DNA of 64,000 nucleotides from Notamacropus eugenii (taxonomy: Eukaryota > Chordata > Mammalia > Diprotodontia > Macropodidae): the NCBI RefSeq assembly GCF_028372415.1, contig NC_092875.1:189563522-189627521 (forward strand), given 5' to 3'. The notes beneath the pieces are model-generated. The model was not told where the DNA came from, searched no databases, and saw nothing but the letters and a program-made list of their open reading frames with translations. The translations under genes were made by a program, and so were the position numbers. Below, piece after piece: positions 33,356 through 44,800 of this stretch; position 1 is the first letter of the stretch, and every line of letters begins with the position of its first letter.

Positions 33356-33616
33356 GGGGATACTCATAAGCTCCATACCACTAAAGATGCTTTGACCCAC
33401 TCCACTTTTGTCCCAGTCCTTCCTTAGTCAACTTGGTATATATCATCTCTACTCCCAGCTCACCATATTAATATTGGGGCTCACCATATTAATGCCAAAC
33501 TTAATACAGACATACGATTTCTATAGCCTGCTGCAGCTCAGAACTACCAAGCTCAAGAGACCTGCCTTAGGTCTCCCTAGTAGATGACATTACAAGCATG
33601 TGCCACCAGGTCTACC
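33356..33616 (-). pseudogene. 7SL (SRP) RNA pseudogene, nearly full length
   Basis: 7SL RNA is the scaffold of the signal recognition particle. The minus strand follows it from near the 5' end ('ggtggcacatgcttgtaatg', 'gagctgcagcaggctata') through the S-domain ('tttggcattaatatggtgag', 'ttgactaaggaagg') to the 3' region ('gtcaaagcatctttagtggt'). The S-domain is missing from Alu-type SINEs, so this is a 7SL copy and not an Alu. It is diverged by many substitutions. A 21-bp internal duplication (GCTCACCATATTAAT at 33458-33472 and 33479-33493) would disrupt folding. No poly(A) tail is evident on the 3' side. Confidence 0.8.
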
Positions 33617-33822
33617 TACAAAATACTCTTTAAAGAAATAAAGGAAAATATAAAATATTGGAGGGATGTTTATTGCTCGTGGTTGAATTGTGCCAATATA
33701 ACAAACATCATGGTGCTACTTAAATTAATTTACAGATTTAGTGCTGAACCAATCAAATAACCAAATTTTCAATTGAGAAAAAAAAATCTTCGTATCATAT
33801 AAAGATCTGAAATCCAAGATTA

Positions 33823-33955
33823 TACACATACATACACATACATATATATACACATGTACACAGAGACACACATATAATCATATATACATTCACAAATATA
33901 TGACCATATATATGTACACAGACACACACACATATGATGAGATGCATAGGTATAT
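33823..33955. repeat. CATA-rich simple repeat
   Basis: CATACA and CACATATA units. Tyr/Cys/Val-rich frames across it are by-products. Confidence 0.85.
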
Positions 33956-34046
33956 GCACAAATATGTACGAAAAAGAGCAGTTCCCCAAAAGGTAAAAGC
34001 ATATGAAAAAATTGTTTTCAAAATAATTACAAAATATCAGCAACTA

Positions 34047-34305
34047 GTTACTGCTAGGTGATACTGTGGATAGAACACTGGGTTTGGAATCAGGAAGATT
34101 CATCTTTCTGAGTTCAAATCTGTCCTCAGGCACTCACTAGCTGTGTGACACTGGGCAAGACACTTAACCCTATTTGTCTCAGTTCCTCATCTGTAAAATG
34201 ATCTTGAGAAGGAAATGGCAAGCTACTCCAGTATCTTTGCCAAGAAAACTCTAAACGGGATCTCAAAAAGCTAGGCATGACTGAAATGATTCAACGACAG
34301 CAAAC
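34047..34305 (+). mobile_element. MAR1-like SINE
   Basis: 'actgtggatagaacactggg', 'aggaaatggcaagctactcc', 'tctttgccaagaaaactcta'. Confidence 0.85.
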
Positions 34306-34425
34306 TGTCTGTTTGAACTTGGGCAAGTCACTTCAACTTTTTAGACCTTAGTTCATCTGTAAAATAAGGTGGTTGTATTCAGTGATCTCCAATATCTCTC
34401 CCAGCTCTAAGTCTATAATCCTACA
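34306..34425 (+). mobile_element. MIR 3' part
   Basis: 'cttgggcaagtcacttcaac', 'tcatctgtaaaataaggtgg', 'tctcccagctctaagtctat'. Confidence 0.6.
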
Positions 34426-34439
34426 TTAAAGTTTGCTCC

Positions 34440-35155
34440 AAATCATTTATAATAAAGGATATGAGAATTGAAATAACTCTGAGGCTTCACTTCATATTCA
34501 GCCAATTGGCAAAGATGACAAAATATGGAAAAAGTCAATGTTGGAGAGGCCACTAGAAGAAAAGAACACCAGTATATTGTTTGTGGGGCTAGGAATTGGT
34601 CCAACTCTCCCAGAAAATAATTTTGAATTATAGTTTTAAAAAAAAGATACAAGTTAACATACCCTTTGATCCAAAGATCTCAATACTGGATAGGCATATA
34701 CACCAAGGACATCAAAGACAGAAAGAAAGTTCCTATATACACTAAAAGATTCATGGAAATATTATTTGTAGTATCAAGTAACTAGAAAAAGTTGATGTCC
34801 AAATATAATAGAATATTATTGCATCACAAGAAATATAAATATGTAGAATTTTTGTCTCTGATGTTTACTACTCATATGACCTTTGCCCAGTTCCTTAACC
34901 TCTCTGGAGAAGCCTGAGAGGGTTGTATTAGATAGGCCCTGAGGTATCTTCCAGCTCAATCTGTGATCCTAAGACCTATGACTTTATGGAATTTAGAGAA
35001 CTATAGGAAAACTTCAATGAACTGATTCAGAGTGAAGGAAGAAAGATAAGAGAACAGTATAAACAAAGACAAAGCAATGTAAATGGAAAGAATAATAAAG
35101 TGAAAAGCTAAATAAAATTAGAAAGATAATAAAATGAAAAAGCTGAATAAAATGA
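34440..35155 (+). mobile_element. Old L1 3' end, interrupted by a MIR
   Basis: L1 words are diverged: 'atgttggagaggccactaga', 'ccctttgatccaaagatctc', 'ggaaatattatttgtagtat', then after 34985 'aacttcaatgaactgattca'. The MIR at 34850-34985 sits between, so this L1 is at least as old as that MIR. Confidence 0.55.
34850..34985 (+). mobile_element. MIR SINE within old L1
   Basis: 'ccagttccttaacctctctg', 'gaggtatcttccagctcaat'. Confidence 0.6.
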
Positions 35156-35221
35156 AAAATATAGTGTCCAAGTCTGGCCCTCCACAGAAAATTTTATAAA
35201 ATTTATAAAAAATGTGCCTCC

Positions 35222-35432
35222 TTCATTTTAATATAAAGGTAGGGAGGAACTCACTTTGGATGAAGTCATGTCCATTCAGTGAATAGGTCTCTTTAAGAAG
35301 TAACCAGGAGATGGCCCTCTTAGTGAGGCATAGAAAAAAATGACATCAGGCTGGGAGGGAAACAGCAACCTGTCATCATTTCTCTGATGGCACGGTCTTC
35401 TTTGGCAACGAAGGACGAACACAACAATAGAG
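35222..35432. mobile_element. WSINE-like copy with inverted head
   Basis: The head sequence (35228-35375) is in minus orientation. It abuts the plus-strand tail 'tcatttctctgatggcacgg' and 'ggcaacgaaggacgaacaca' (35376-35432). The middle of the SINE is missing. Confidence 0.65.
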
Positions 35433-35764
35433 GTGGGGAACTATTTGTGGTGAACACTGCATACACACTCAACTTTTTTTTTTAAATTCTCTGCCACAAA
35501 GGAAGTTTCACTCAGTAGGGGCATAGAATATTTGTAAATAAATATGCTATAAAAGCAAAAGAGCTCACCAAATTTCTATTTTAAAAAATTGAAAGGATTA
35601 AGATGGTTAGAGTTTAAGATCCCCCATGACTACATTTATGATCCTAGGATCTTCATGGTTAACATGGGAGAGGGAGAGTGAATAACATCATGAGAAGTTC
35701 ACTGCAGAATACAATTTGTCAAATCCTGGCTGATCCCTTCTTATATTTTCATTTTGTGCCCTCT

Positions 35765-35960
35765 ACAGTTGTGTCCAACTCAAGTAGAAAATGGGGGCTA
35801 CTAAACAATACTTGAATATCCTTGGCAGCTCATATTGACTTAGAAAACCATATATTAACATTATCTATGTTGTATTGATTTTTATGTATTTTGTTAAGTA
35901 TTTCCCAATTATATATCCATCTGATTCCAGCCTCACTGGGGAGTTTTGCACTAACACCTC
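35765..35960 (+). mobile_element. hAT-like DNA transposon fragment
   Basis: 'tattgacttagaaaaccata', 'aagtatttcccaattatata' match a widespread hAT-type nonautonomous element. Ends not found. Confidence 0.4.
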
Positions 35961-36099
35961 TGCTTCAGGATTAAGGATGGGGCTAGAAACTGATTTCATT
36001 GATATATGAATTTCCCAGGTGAGAAAAAATGCCTCTTTCAATGCTACTCAGTGCATTATGTACAATTTATATTATTTGAAAGTTACCTAGAGCAATAAG

Positions 36100-36220
36100 A
36101 AGTTCCTTGATTTAGAACCAGTCACACAGCCAGAATGTGTGAAAGAAAGGACTCAAACTCAGGTCTTCCTGACTCTGAGACTGGCACTCTATTCTAGACT
36201 ATGTGGCTTTACTATGTCCA
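36100..36220 (-). mobile_element. MIR SINE, reverse
   Basis: 'actcaggtcttcctgactct' and 'gactggcactctattctaga'. Confidence 0.6.
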
Positions 36221-36269
36221 CAATACATTTTGTAAATTGTTTTTTAAAAGATGAGATGGTGAATTCAAT

Positions 36270-36410
36270 TGGTTGCCATTGAAATGTGGCATGATAGAAA
36301 GGGCAATGGATTTAGGATTATAAGACCTGGCTTCAAATCCCAATTCTTCAATTAATGACTTGTGTGACTTAAAGTAAATTATTTAAATTCTCTGAACAAA
36401 ATTAGATTAC
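36270..36410 (+). mobile_element. MIR SINE
   Basis: 'aagacctggcttcaaatccc' and the core spacing that follows. Confidence 0.6.
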
Positions 36411-37431
36411 ATATTTGTTTTAGAAATATTATGGAGAATATTAAAAGATTATGATCAGTTTTGCTTCATGAAAACAGACAGAGAAGTAGCAAAGGGTAAA
36501 AGTATTTTTTTAAAAAATGTGGTGAGACATCCAACTAAGCGAAGTTATCCTTGGGGGATTTGAAGATGAAAATGGAAAAGGGACAACAAGTAGAATAAAA
36601 ATGAAAAAGATCTGTAAAATTTTTTATAATAAACTTTTTTTTGCATTAAGGAGAATAAGAGTCACTACATGTTGATTCTAATGCCACAGTCTCAGATGTG
36701 CTTACTAAGGAGTTAGAAATGGAACATGTGGGAATAAAGACAGGAAAAGCAGATGGATTAGAGGATCTAGCTGGATTAGATGGATATAGAGGAGATCTGT
36801 GCTGGAGGCAACCTAATGGGGAGGGCATAAAGGGTTTGATATTCAGGAGGTGTCTGAAGGAGGGTTAAGAATATTGAATGTGTGGGAAAAAACTCATGCC
36901 TTAATATCAAAAAAGGTGACTGAGAACACTATGAACTAACAACCTATATTCTTTCTCTCCTATCTATATAAAATCATTATGAGAATCATCTACACACCCA
37001 TCAAGAGCATCCTCAATGAGGGTATTAGCATGGAATAAAAAGGTAATTTAGTAGGGAATAAACAGACAATATTTCACGTTTTTGTGAATGAATTGTCACA
37101 ATTAACACAACTGATTGAATCCTATAGAGGATATAGGATTCCACTAATGGTTGATCATTTTTTTTAAAGTATTTTGTTTAGTGGTGCAAAATGCTGCCTT
37201 AAAGAGTCTCTTCCAAGGAGGTGTCTCCTATCCCTACATCAAAATTACTCAAAATTTCTTAAAAAGATATAATAAGAAAGATAAGTTTGTACAGGGACCC
37301 TTTGATGATCAATAAAGAATAATAGGGAAGCATGTCTTCCCAAAATGTACTTGCTAATGTGATTGAAAAGATCCATTTAGAATACAATTTGAATATAAAT
37401 TTCCTGTAAATTGAAAGATCTTAGATCATGG

Positions 37432-37545
37432 ATTGGCAAGCTATAGCCTATAGGCCAAATTTGTCCCACTGCCACCACTGCCCCTGCCCCATTAGTTAAG
37501 ATTTTTAAAAAATATTTTTATGTACTTTGCCCCTTGTTCTAGATC
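37432..37545. mobile_element. hAT/Charlie-type fragment
   Basis: 'ggattggcaagctatagcct' and 'ataggccaaatttgtcccac' resemble the 'cggcaaactatggcc' terminus of Charlie-type elements. Confidence 0.5.
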
Positions 37546-37546
37546 A

Positions 37547-37880
37547 GAAGTTCCCAACTTTTTTGATCTACTTTCCCCTTTAAAAAAAGTTATTCAGAGC
37601 CCCCCTGGAAATCTACTTTTTAAATCCATTAATGGTTGTTCTTTTCTTGAAATCGTCATTTCAAAAAAATTATTTTTTTATAAAAATGACACATCTTAAA
37701 TTTAATAATTTGTTATAAATTTGTGGGTTTTTCCGGCATTGAAATTTTGGTGGTGCAATATTGCATCATGTAACCATATACTATCATATTGTGAACATCA
37801 TTATATGTATATATTCCTGCCAATGCATCCTTGACTTCCTGACAAAGTGCAACATGTTCACCTGCCAACACTTGCTTGTA
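37547..37880. mobile_element. hAT-like element starting 'cagaagttcccaac'
   Basis: 'agttcccaacttttttgatc' and 'gagcccccctggaaatctac' resemble a second hAT-type terminus. The right end is not resolved. Confidence 0.45.
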
Positions 37881-38647
37881 AAGACCTTTCAGTGGACTTG
37901 ACCACTGATTGGTTGTAATTTATATTCTGTGTGTTCATTTGGAAAATAATGTGATCATTACAACTTTAACTCTGTTACACAGCAGAGGAAACATGTATGA
38001 ATTTTCTCATTTTTCCTTCTTCCCTTATGCTTCCACTCCCTCCTTATTTTTATTCAGTCCTATCCAATTGTACCTAAGGCTACTTCTGCCCCTCTGGATT
38101 GTTCCAGCATCTCCCAGGGGACAATATTGCTCGCTTTGGGAACCTACATGAGATGTTCATGTTTGCATGTAAAATTGTGCTGGTGTCATTTAGCTCTGAA
38201 AAATGGTTGCCTGAAAGAGATCCATGACCACTCAAAATAGTATAGTCTAACCATACACACACACAAAAATCCCATAGATTAAGAATGTATATTGCCAAGA
38301 ATATGACATGTAATTTGACAGACAACCTACTGAGATTATCCATCAGTAAATATACCTAAGACAGAATGCAATGGACAACATGTTGGGTCCAGAATTAAAG
38401 AGAAAAAGAGAAATGGTCTAGATTGCCTTTAAAAAATTACAAATCTTTTTTTAATAATCTCTTAAAAACATATGCCATACTTCTAACACCAATATCCTAT
38501 GGGTATTGCTACATGACTGTGAGGCATTAGAAAACTAGTGTCTAAAGAATTACAAATGAGTATCATTGAAAAGGCAAAGGAGACATTCATATGAGTTTAT
38601 GACAGATACTTTCTAGAAGAATTGGAGCAAAAGATATTAAGGAAATA

Positions 38648-38790
38648 CAAAATGAATGTTTATTATGCACTAAGCATTATGTTAAGCCTTGGAGATACAA
38701 ATAGAAAAATGAAACATTCCTGCTCACAAGGAGCTCACATTCCATTTGGGGAGGAGAAAGCATATATAGGAGGTATAAGGCAGGTGAAAA
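38648..38790 (-). mobile_element. L2 fragment, reverse
   Basis: 'tattatgcactaagcattat', 'ctgctcacaaggagctcaca'. Confidence 0.6.
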
Positions 38791-39395
38791 TTTCCAGAAG
38801 TCCATGGGGTTCAGTAGCAGGGCCTATGATAAGGCCCAGGATTCCCATGGCATTCGCAGCAGGGCAGATCTCATAGTGAGAGGAAGGAACAACAAATTCC
38901 ATGCAGCTCAAGTACTTCACTGGTAACCTGTCAACATCAAGAGAATACAAGGAGGTCTCCCAGCAAATACATGGTGCCTATGTAGTGATTTCACAGGAGG
39001 ATACAGATAAGTCATATCTGTACATACAGAGCAGGAATGGATGGGTTGCAATCAGTATCAATGAAGGGAACATTTAAATGAATGAAATCACAAACTGAAT
39101 TGACTATGTTAGTAGAGTATAACCTATAATCTCTCCTTTTTACATCCTTTCTCTTAGTGTATAGTTTCTCCCACCACCTATTTTTTCCTGCTCCATCAAA
39201 CTTTAAGAAAAAGATCAGGTATCAGTTGCTTACATCTTAGAGCGAATTTGTCAATGAATTACTTTTTTTCAGAGATAATGATATTTTAAATGTAGAATGA
39301 GAGGATTTGTCCTTGGATTAAAGGAGTTTTAAGTATCAAACCTTCAGATGGGGAAAATATTCTGGATGACCTCTCTGTCACTGAGAGGGCATGAA
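38791..39395. other. Unassigned stretch
   Basis: No named repeat beyond possible L2 continuation at the left. No supported gene. Confidence 0.35.
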
Positions 39396-39399
39396 AGCC

Positions 39400-40068
39400 A
39401 CAGTCTCACTGAATTTTGTAGCCAATCAGATCATATCTAGAATATTGTGTTCAGTTCTGGGAACTTCATTTTGCTAGGAACATGGACAAGCTTGAGCGCA
39501 TTCAGAGGATAAAGTGGGGGAGGTGGGGTAGAGTGGGTGTGGGGATGGTGGATTGAACGAACTCTAAGGTTCCTTCTGTCTCTAAATCCTGTGACCATAC
39601 TAATGAACAGGTTGGGGGGGGGGGGGAGGACTTGAAATCATATCATATGAAGATAATTTGAAGGAATTATTTATGAGTAGTACAAAGAGAAGAAGATTGA
39701 TGGAGGATATATTACTACATTTGAAGTATTGTAATATGGAAAAAGGATGAAGTTTTTTCCCATGAAGGAGCTAGGGGCCAGTCCTTAGTTGGCAGTTAAA
39801 GGTAGCCAGCTAAAGCTCAATATGAAAAAGAATTCCCCAACTTTAAATCAGTTCAAAAAAGAACCAAGCTGTCCTGCTAGGTAATGAGTTCCCCACCTCT
39901 GTAGTGTACAAGCAGAGAATGAACAGCCACTTGATGGGACAAATGGTAGGGGGATCCATCAATCAGGTAGGGAAGTGACAGATGATGAGGGAGATTCTTT
40001 GATCAGAAAAGGTGGGTCAGATTACATGGTCTCTGATATTCCTTCCAACTTGAAAATTATAGGATCAT
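39400..40068 (+). mobile_element. CR1/L3 LINE 3' region
   Basis: 'ttgtgttcagttctgggaac', 'aagcttgagcgcattcagag', 'caagcagagaatgaacagcc', and the end 'atattccttccaacttgaaa' are in CR1 order. A G12 run lies at about 39614-39626. Confidence 0.65.
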
Positions 40069-40071
40069 TGT

Positions 40072-40320
40072 TGAGTAGCTTCAGTCAAGTTTGACCTTTT
40101 GTGAACCCATTTAGGGTTTTCTAGCAAAGATGCGAGAGTAGTTTGCCCTTTCCTTCTCCACCTTATTTTACATAAGAGAATCTGAAGCAAGCAGGGTTAA
40201 ATGACTAGCCCAGGATCATACAACTAGTAAATATCTGAGGCCAGATTGATTTAAACTCAGGAAGCTAAGTCTTTCTGCCCTCAGGTCTGGCACTCTATCC
40301 ACTACACCACCTAACTGCCC
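40072..40320 (-). mobile_element. MAR1-like SINE
   Basis: 'gtgaacccatttagggtttt' to 'ccactacaccacctaactgc'. Confidence 0.87.
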
Positions 40321-40322
40321 AG

Positions 40323-40495
40323 GATAGACTCATAGAATTGCAGATTTGGAGTTAGAAAGGACATTAGCCCAATTTCCTCATTTTGCAGATGAGGAAGCTG
40401 AGACCCCAAAAGATTAAGTGATTTGTCCAAGTTTACATGGATATTAACCTCAGTCCTTTGACTCCCAATCCATTGCTACACTCTATGAACCTTGA
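40323..40495 (-). mobile_element. MIR/THER-type SINE
   Basis: 'catagaattgcagatttgga', 'tttgcagatgaggaagctga'. Confidence 0.65.
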
Positions 40496-40499
40496 CATC

Positions 40500-41110
40500 C
40501 CTAAGTATGACTGGCAGTTTAAAAGGGCCCACTTTAAAAGAGAAAGCATTATTATTAGGACACAGCAGCAGTCAAGGTGAGAACAGCAGTGTTGCATCAG
40601 ACCATCATTGCCTGGGTCAGAAACTCCCAGGGTGGGCCCAGCCCTCCCGGATCCCTGCCTTTGTTTAAGGGCCAGACCCTCTAGACCCTCATTGCTTGTA
40701 TGTGACAACACTACTCACCAATTTCTTCTCTCTCCTGCCGGGGTATTCAATAGTGGAAAATGGATCAAAGACCCAAGCTGGAACATTGCTAGGGGAGAAG
40801 GGGAGACTTTAGGTGAGCCCTAACTCTCAAGAGCTGGATGCAGTGACCTTTCTTATTTGCAGTGTTGTCATTTTGCAGTTGACACAGCATGAGCCCTGGC
40901 ATCAGAGGCTCTGATGGCCCTGAGGCTGTGTTGGAGAGGAAATAAATTAGCATGCCCTACTTTGAGTCACTCGTATACTCATATCTGCTGTATGGAATTG
41001 GTTGACTGGGGAAAGGAAGACTTGTGTAAAGGAACGACCTCTAGTGGTGAAAACTGATGGTTGAATTGCCTATAATGACTAAGAGGTAAGGGCTAAAAAT
41101 GTAAACTTAC
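40500..41110. other. Repeat-poor stretch
   Basis: No transposon words. Two antiparallel frames (about 40433-40823) overlap and have no domain; treated as chance. Confidence 0.35.
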
Positions 41111-41114
41111 AGCA

Positions 41115-41280
41115 AAGGATATGGGAGTCAAATAACAGCTATTCACTGAACATCTGTTGTCTGTCCCTGGACTCCGCTGGATCCTTTGGGGGACACACAC
41201 AAAAAAGAGAAAAGCAGAAGCTCCAGCCTTCAAGAATTCACATTCTGGCTGGGGAGATAAGTCCTAAGAGACTTATGCTA
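41115..41280 (-). mobile_element. L2 fragment, reverse
   Basis: 'ctccagccttcaagaattca' and 'cattctggctggggagataa'. Confidence 0.45.
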
Positions 41281-41324
41281 AAGAGACAAAATGCTAAAAC
41301 CAGGTTATATCAACAACAACAATC

Positions 41325-42655
41325 TTGATAATAATATTAACAATTATAATCATAATACACATAGTCCTTTAAGATTTGCAAAGCATTTTATATATTTCTC
41401 CCACAAATCTTGTCCACTCTTGTCTATAAATACATATAACATCAATGAAAAGACTGGATATAATAAGGGAACATATATGTAAGGGAACACATGTAGGGAA
41501 GACATGTCCAAGATACACAAGAGGAGACCCGACTGATCCCTCTGATACTACAGTACCCTGCATCTGGTGGAGTGATATCAGAATATTTTAGCTCTTCTCC
41601 ACTGGTCTGGAAAGTCATACTGTTTCTGCCCAGTCTCTCTGTTGCTCTCACTAAGCCACTGCTGGACAGTGATCTACTGGTCCCATATTTGCTTCCAAGT
41701 GTAGGTCTGATGGGCACGTTATGGAACTTCTCTGTTTCCTATCAATGTTTTGAGCTGAAGGTCTTAACTGATGTATTAACTTTATTCCCTTTAATCAAAA
41801 GAATAGGTACCACCATTTTAGTTTAGAGGCCAGAGGCTTCATTTTGAGCCTTTTTAGGGCATCAGACAATTTACATACCCAGTATCAAACCAGGGAAAAA
41901 TCCTCAGCTGCTTTTTCTCACAAAAGAAGAGTCAGTCTGTTTTTGGTGCCTTGGCTGTGATAGGCATTTCCTGTCCAAAAGGAGAGTCCTTGTCTCCATG
42001 GGTCAAACTTCTCTGGAAATAACCAGTCTGCTCAGGAGCCCATATAAGACTTTAATTCTAATTTTAACCTCTTCTTGCTCAACAGGGACAGGGTGTCTGT
42101 AGCAAGCTTCTATCTGAGTTAAAGTTTAATAGCTATTATAATTTTTGTTTAATTACCTTATGGGGATCCCATGTCCCTCAATTAATTTCAGGGAGATAAT
42201 CTACCAAAGAAACTGCATAGAAATGTGTGGGTCTAATCTTTCACAATTTTTTTTCTAATACTTCAAAATATTTTGGCTCATGCTGTACAAGCTAATCTGA
42301 GCAGTCATAAGAACTAATTGCAGAGGGCAAGCTCATTTTTCTTCCCTCTGTCTGGTTGGAAGCATAGCATTTTATATGTGCATATTAATATTTGTATTTA
42401 GCCATCAACAAGCTTTCCTATTCAATATTTTGGATAATTTTAGCATTTTGGGGGGGCAATAGAGTTTTTAAAAATTCATTGTCCAAGAACTAGAAACTGA
42501 CAGGAGATACATGAGTGTGAAAAGAGTGTGTAAAGGATACTTTACCAGGATCCAGGAAAGGATCTAGTTATATGTGTGTATAATATTCTCCCCTCTCCCA
42601 TGTAATATCCTTTCTTCATCAACTACTTAATTCCTCTTTCATCTTCAGTAATAAC
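41325..42655. other. MIR remnant then unassigned sequence
   Basis: 41325-41400 has 'aagatttgcaaagcatttta' (MIR, reverse). The rest to 42655 holds nothing that I can name. Confidence 0.35.
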
Positions 42656-42658
42656 AAT

Positions 42659-42921
42659 ATTTTGTTGTTGTTCAGTCATTTTCAGCTGTGCCTAACTCTT
42701 CACGATCCCAGTTGAGGTTTTCTTGGCAAAGATACTGGAGCGGTTAGCCATTTCCTTTTCCAGTTCATTTTATAGAGAAGGAAACTGAGGCAAAAAAGGG
42801 TTAAATGACTTACCCAGGGTCATAGAGCTAATAATTGCCTCAGACTAGATTTGAACTCAGAAAGATGAGTCTTCCTGACTGCAGGGTCAGCATTCTCTCC
42901 ACTGTACCATCTAACTGCCCC
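42659..42921 (-). mobile_element. MAR1-like SINE, complete
   Basis: It runs from 'tgttgttgttcagtcatttt' to 'ctgtaccatctaactgcccc'. The flanks share TAATAACA, a possible TSD. Confidence 0.88.
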
Positions 42922-43180
42922 AATAATAACAGTAGCTAGCATTCGTGTAGCCCTCTAAAGTTTGCAAAGCACTTTATATACAATGTCTTGTTCAATACTC
43001 AGAACAACTTGTAAAACAGGTGCTATTATTACCATTTTATAGATGAAGAAGTTCAGGTTGAGAAGTTAAATGATGTGCCTGACATTATAAACATAGCAAA
43101 TGTCTGAGTCAGGATTAGAATTTAGGTCTTCTTGTCTCCCAGACCAACACGCTAAGCCATTTTGCCATGATGCTCCTTAT
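42922..43180 (-). mobile_element. MIR SINE, reverse, long
   Basis: 'agtttgcaaagcactttata', 'ccattttatagatgaagaag', 'taggtcttcttgtctcccag'. Confidence 0.7.
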
Positions 43181-43336
43181 CTTTCTGGCTAGGGTTTTTC
43201 TCCTCTGTAAAGCAAGGGTACTGACGTACATGACCCTTCCGTTTGAAATTCTGTGAGCTTATGACTTTTAATACTATTTGGAAAGAAAAGAACTCTTCCT
43301 GTTCTCCTGTTACTGATGGTCCGAAAGGTGTACAAC

Positions 43337-43455
43337 CAGGGGTGGGGAACCTTTGACCCTCGAGGCCACATGTGACCCTCTAGGTCCTCAAGTGTGGCCA
43401 TTTGACTGAATCCAAACTTCACAACAAACCCCTTTAATAAAAGGATGCCTTACAC
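43337..43455. mobile_element. Foldback hAT-like MITE, one arm
   Basis: 'caggggtggggaacctttga', 'tcaagtgtggccatttgact', ending after the central 'cctttaataaaagg'. The second arm is absent. Confidence 0.6.
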
Positions 43456-43599
43456 TGTAGGGCATTCAAATTTACCTTAGATGGAAAGAAATAATTGTTA
43501 CGCTTCAGCAGGGAGAGAGGAGCTCTGGGGGTTGTTTGAAATTTCTTTTTCAGCAAGGGAGGTTATTTTCCATTTGTGTGCTATGTTCTTTCACTTCCT

Positions 43600-43880
43600 A
43601 TGTCTAGACAGCTCTCTCTCCCCTCTTTTGAATTTTATCAAACTTCTTGCTATAATTTTAATATTTCAATATGCCACCTCCCCCAAGAAGTCTTCTCTGG
43701 CATTTTTTTTTTGGTCGGTGATGATTACCCCCACCCCATACTTACATAGCACTTTATTTTGCATTTCTCTAATGTACTTAAGGTGTAAAATTATTTTAAT
43801 ACTTACCTGTGTTTGCCTTTGACTCAGTAGAAATTGTCTTAACCAAGCTTTGCATCTCCCTAGAACCTAGTATTATACTC
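43600..43880 (+). mobile_element. L2 3' region
   Basis: 'gccacctcccccaagaagtc', 'acatagcactttattttgca', 'tctccctagaacctagtatt'. Confidence 0.55.
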
Positions 43881-43884
43881 TGTA

Positions 43885-44010
43885 GCGATCAACCAATAAA
43901 GAAGCATTTATTATATTCTCACTATGTTAATACTGTTCTAAGGATTGTAGATAGAGAAAAAAATATAGACACTCCCTGCCCTTAAGGATCTTACATTCCT
44001 AGAGAAGATA
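43885..44010 (-). mobile_element. L2 fragment, reverse
   Basis: 'gaagcatttattatattctc', 'tccctgcccttaaggatctt'. Further reverse L2 words appear at about 44520-44620. Confidence 0.6.
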
Positions 44011-44659
44011 CAGCAGGAACTTACATAAGCAAAATGAGGGCCTGACTTCTGAAGGCCAGTTCTTCTAGCATGAACAGATACTCCCTGCCTACCCAACACA
44101 AGCACTTGGAAACTATGGTGGACCTGCTTCTAGCTATGGATAGATGGATAGCCATGGATAGCTACTAGCCATGAGTCGTTAGCACTATATGATGACAAAA
44201 AGTCTTCTGATTGGCTGAGGAGCTAGAATAACACATGACTTGGAGGATGCTGAGTTAGAAGTGAGTACGCATTCTGAAATGACAATTCGCCCATTTCTAA
44301 ACTTCCTTCCTTCCTGGCAGAGAGTGAGGTAAGATTGCTTTAAACTGCCAGGTGATGGAGGGGTAATAGGCCAGCTTCTCTTAGCCAGCTACCACGTGTC
44401 CATGAGCACGTGGCACCTCTGTCTCTTTGTATCCTTCTTTATTCTTAGACGAATGAGTATACCAACGCTGTAATGTCCAATGTGCAGAATGATACAGGAG
44501 AGAGGTGGCACTAGTAACTGGGTGGGTGGGTGAGGCAGGAAAGGACTCATGCAGAAGGTGGTGCTTGAGATGAGTCATCAAGGAAATTAGGGATTTGAAG
44601 AGACAGAGATGAAGAGGTTCTTAACAGAAATTTTTTAAATAAAATAATTAATTAATGTT

Positions 44660-44800
44660 ATTTGGAAAGTCGGAGAAAGAACACTAGATTGGACATCAGG
44701 TGACACAGGTTCTCTGCGACTAACTAGTTAGGTGACTAGTTAGGTAAGTTACCTCTCAGGACATTCATTTTCTTATGTGTAAAATGAAGAGATTATATTG
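44660..44800 (+). mobile_element. MIR SINE
   Basis: 'gattggacatcaggtgacac', 'cttatgtgtaaaatgaagag'. Confidence 0.55.

Larger units (their letters stand above)
36640..38600 (+). mobile_element. RTE-like LINE, interrupted at about 37425-38150
   Basis: The left part has 'gaaatggaacatgtgggaat', the RT start (LSYLYKIIMRIIY…IL, about 36957-37020) and 'agggaccctttgatgatc'. The right part (38150-38600) resumes with 'agatgttcatgtttgcatgt' and ends in the C-terminal region 'tgactgtgaggcattagaaa'. The uninterrupted copy at 62500-63600 confirms the order. Heavily broken. Confidence 0.65.

Noticed and set aside
33356-33616. Alu-like SINE
   Set aside because: The S-domain of 7SL RNA, which Alu elements lack, is present. 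It is better explained as a 7SL pseudogene.
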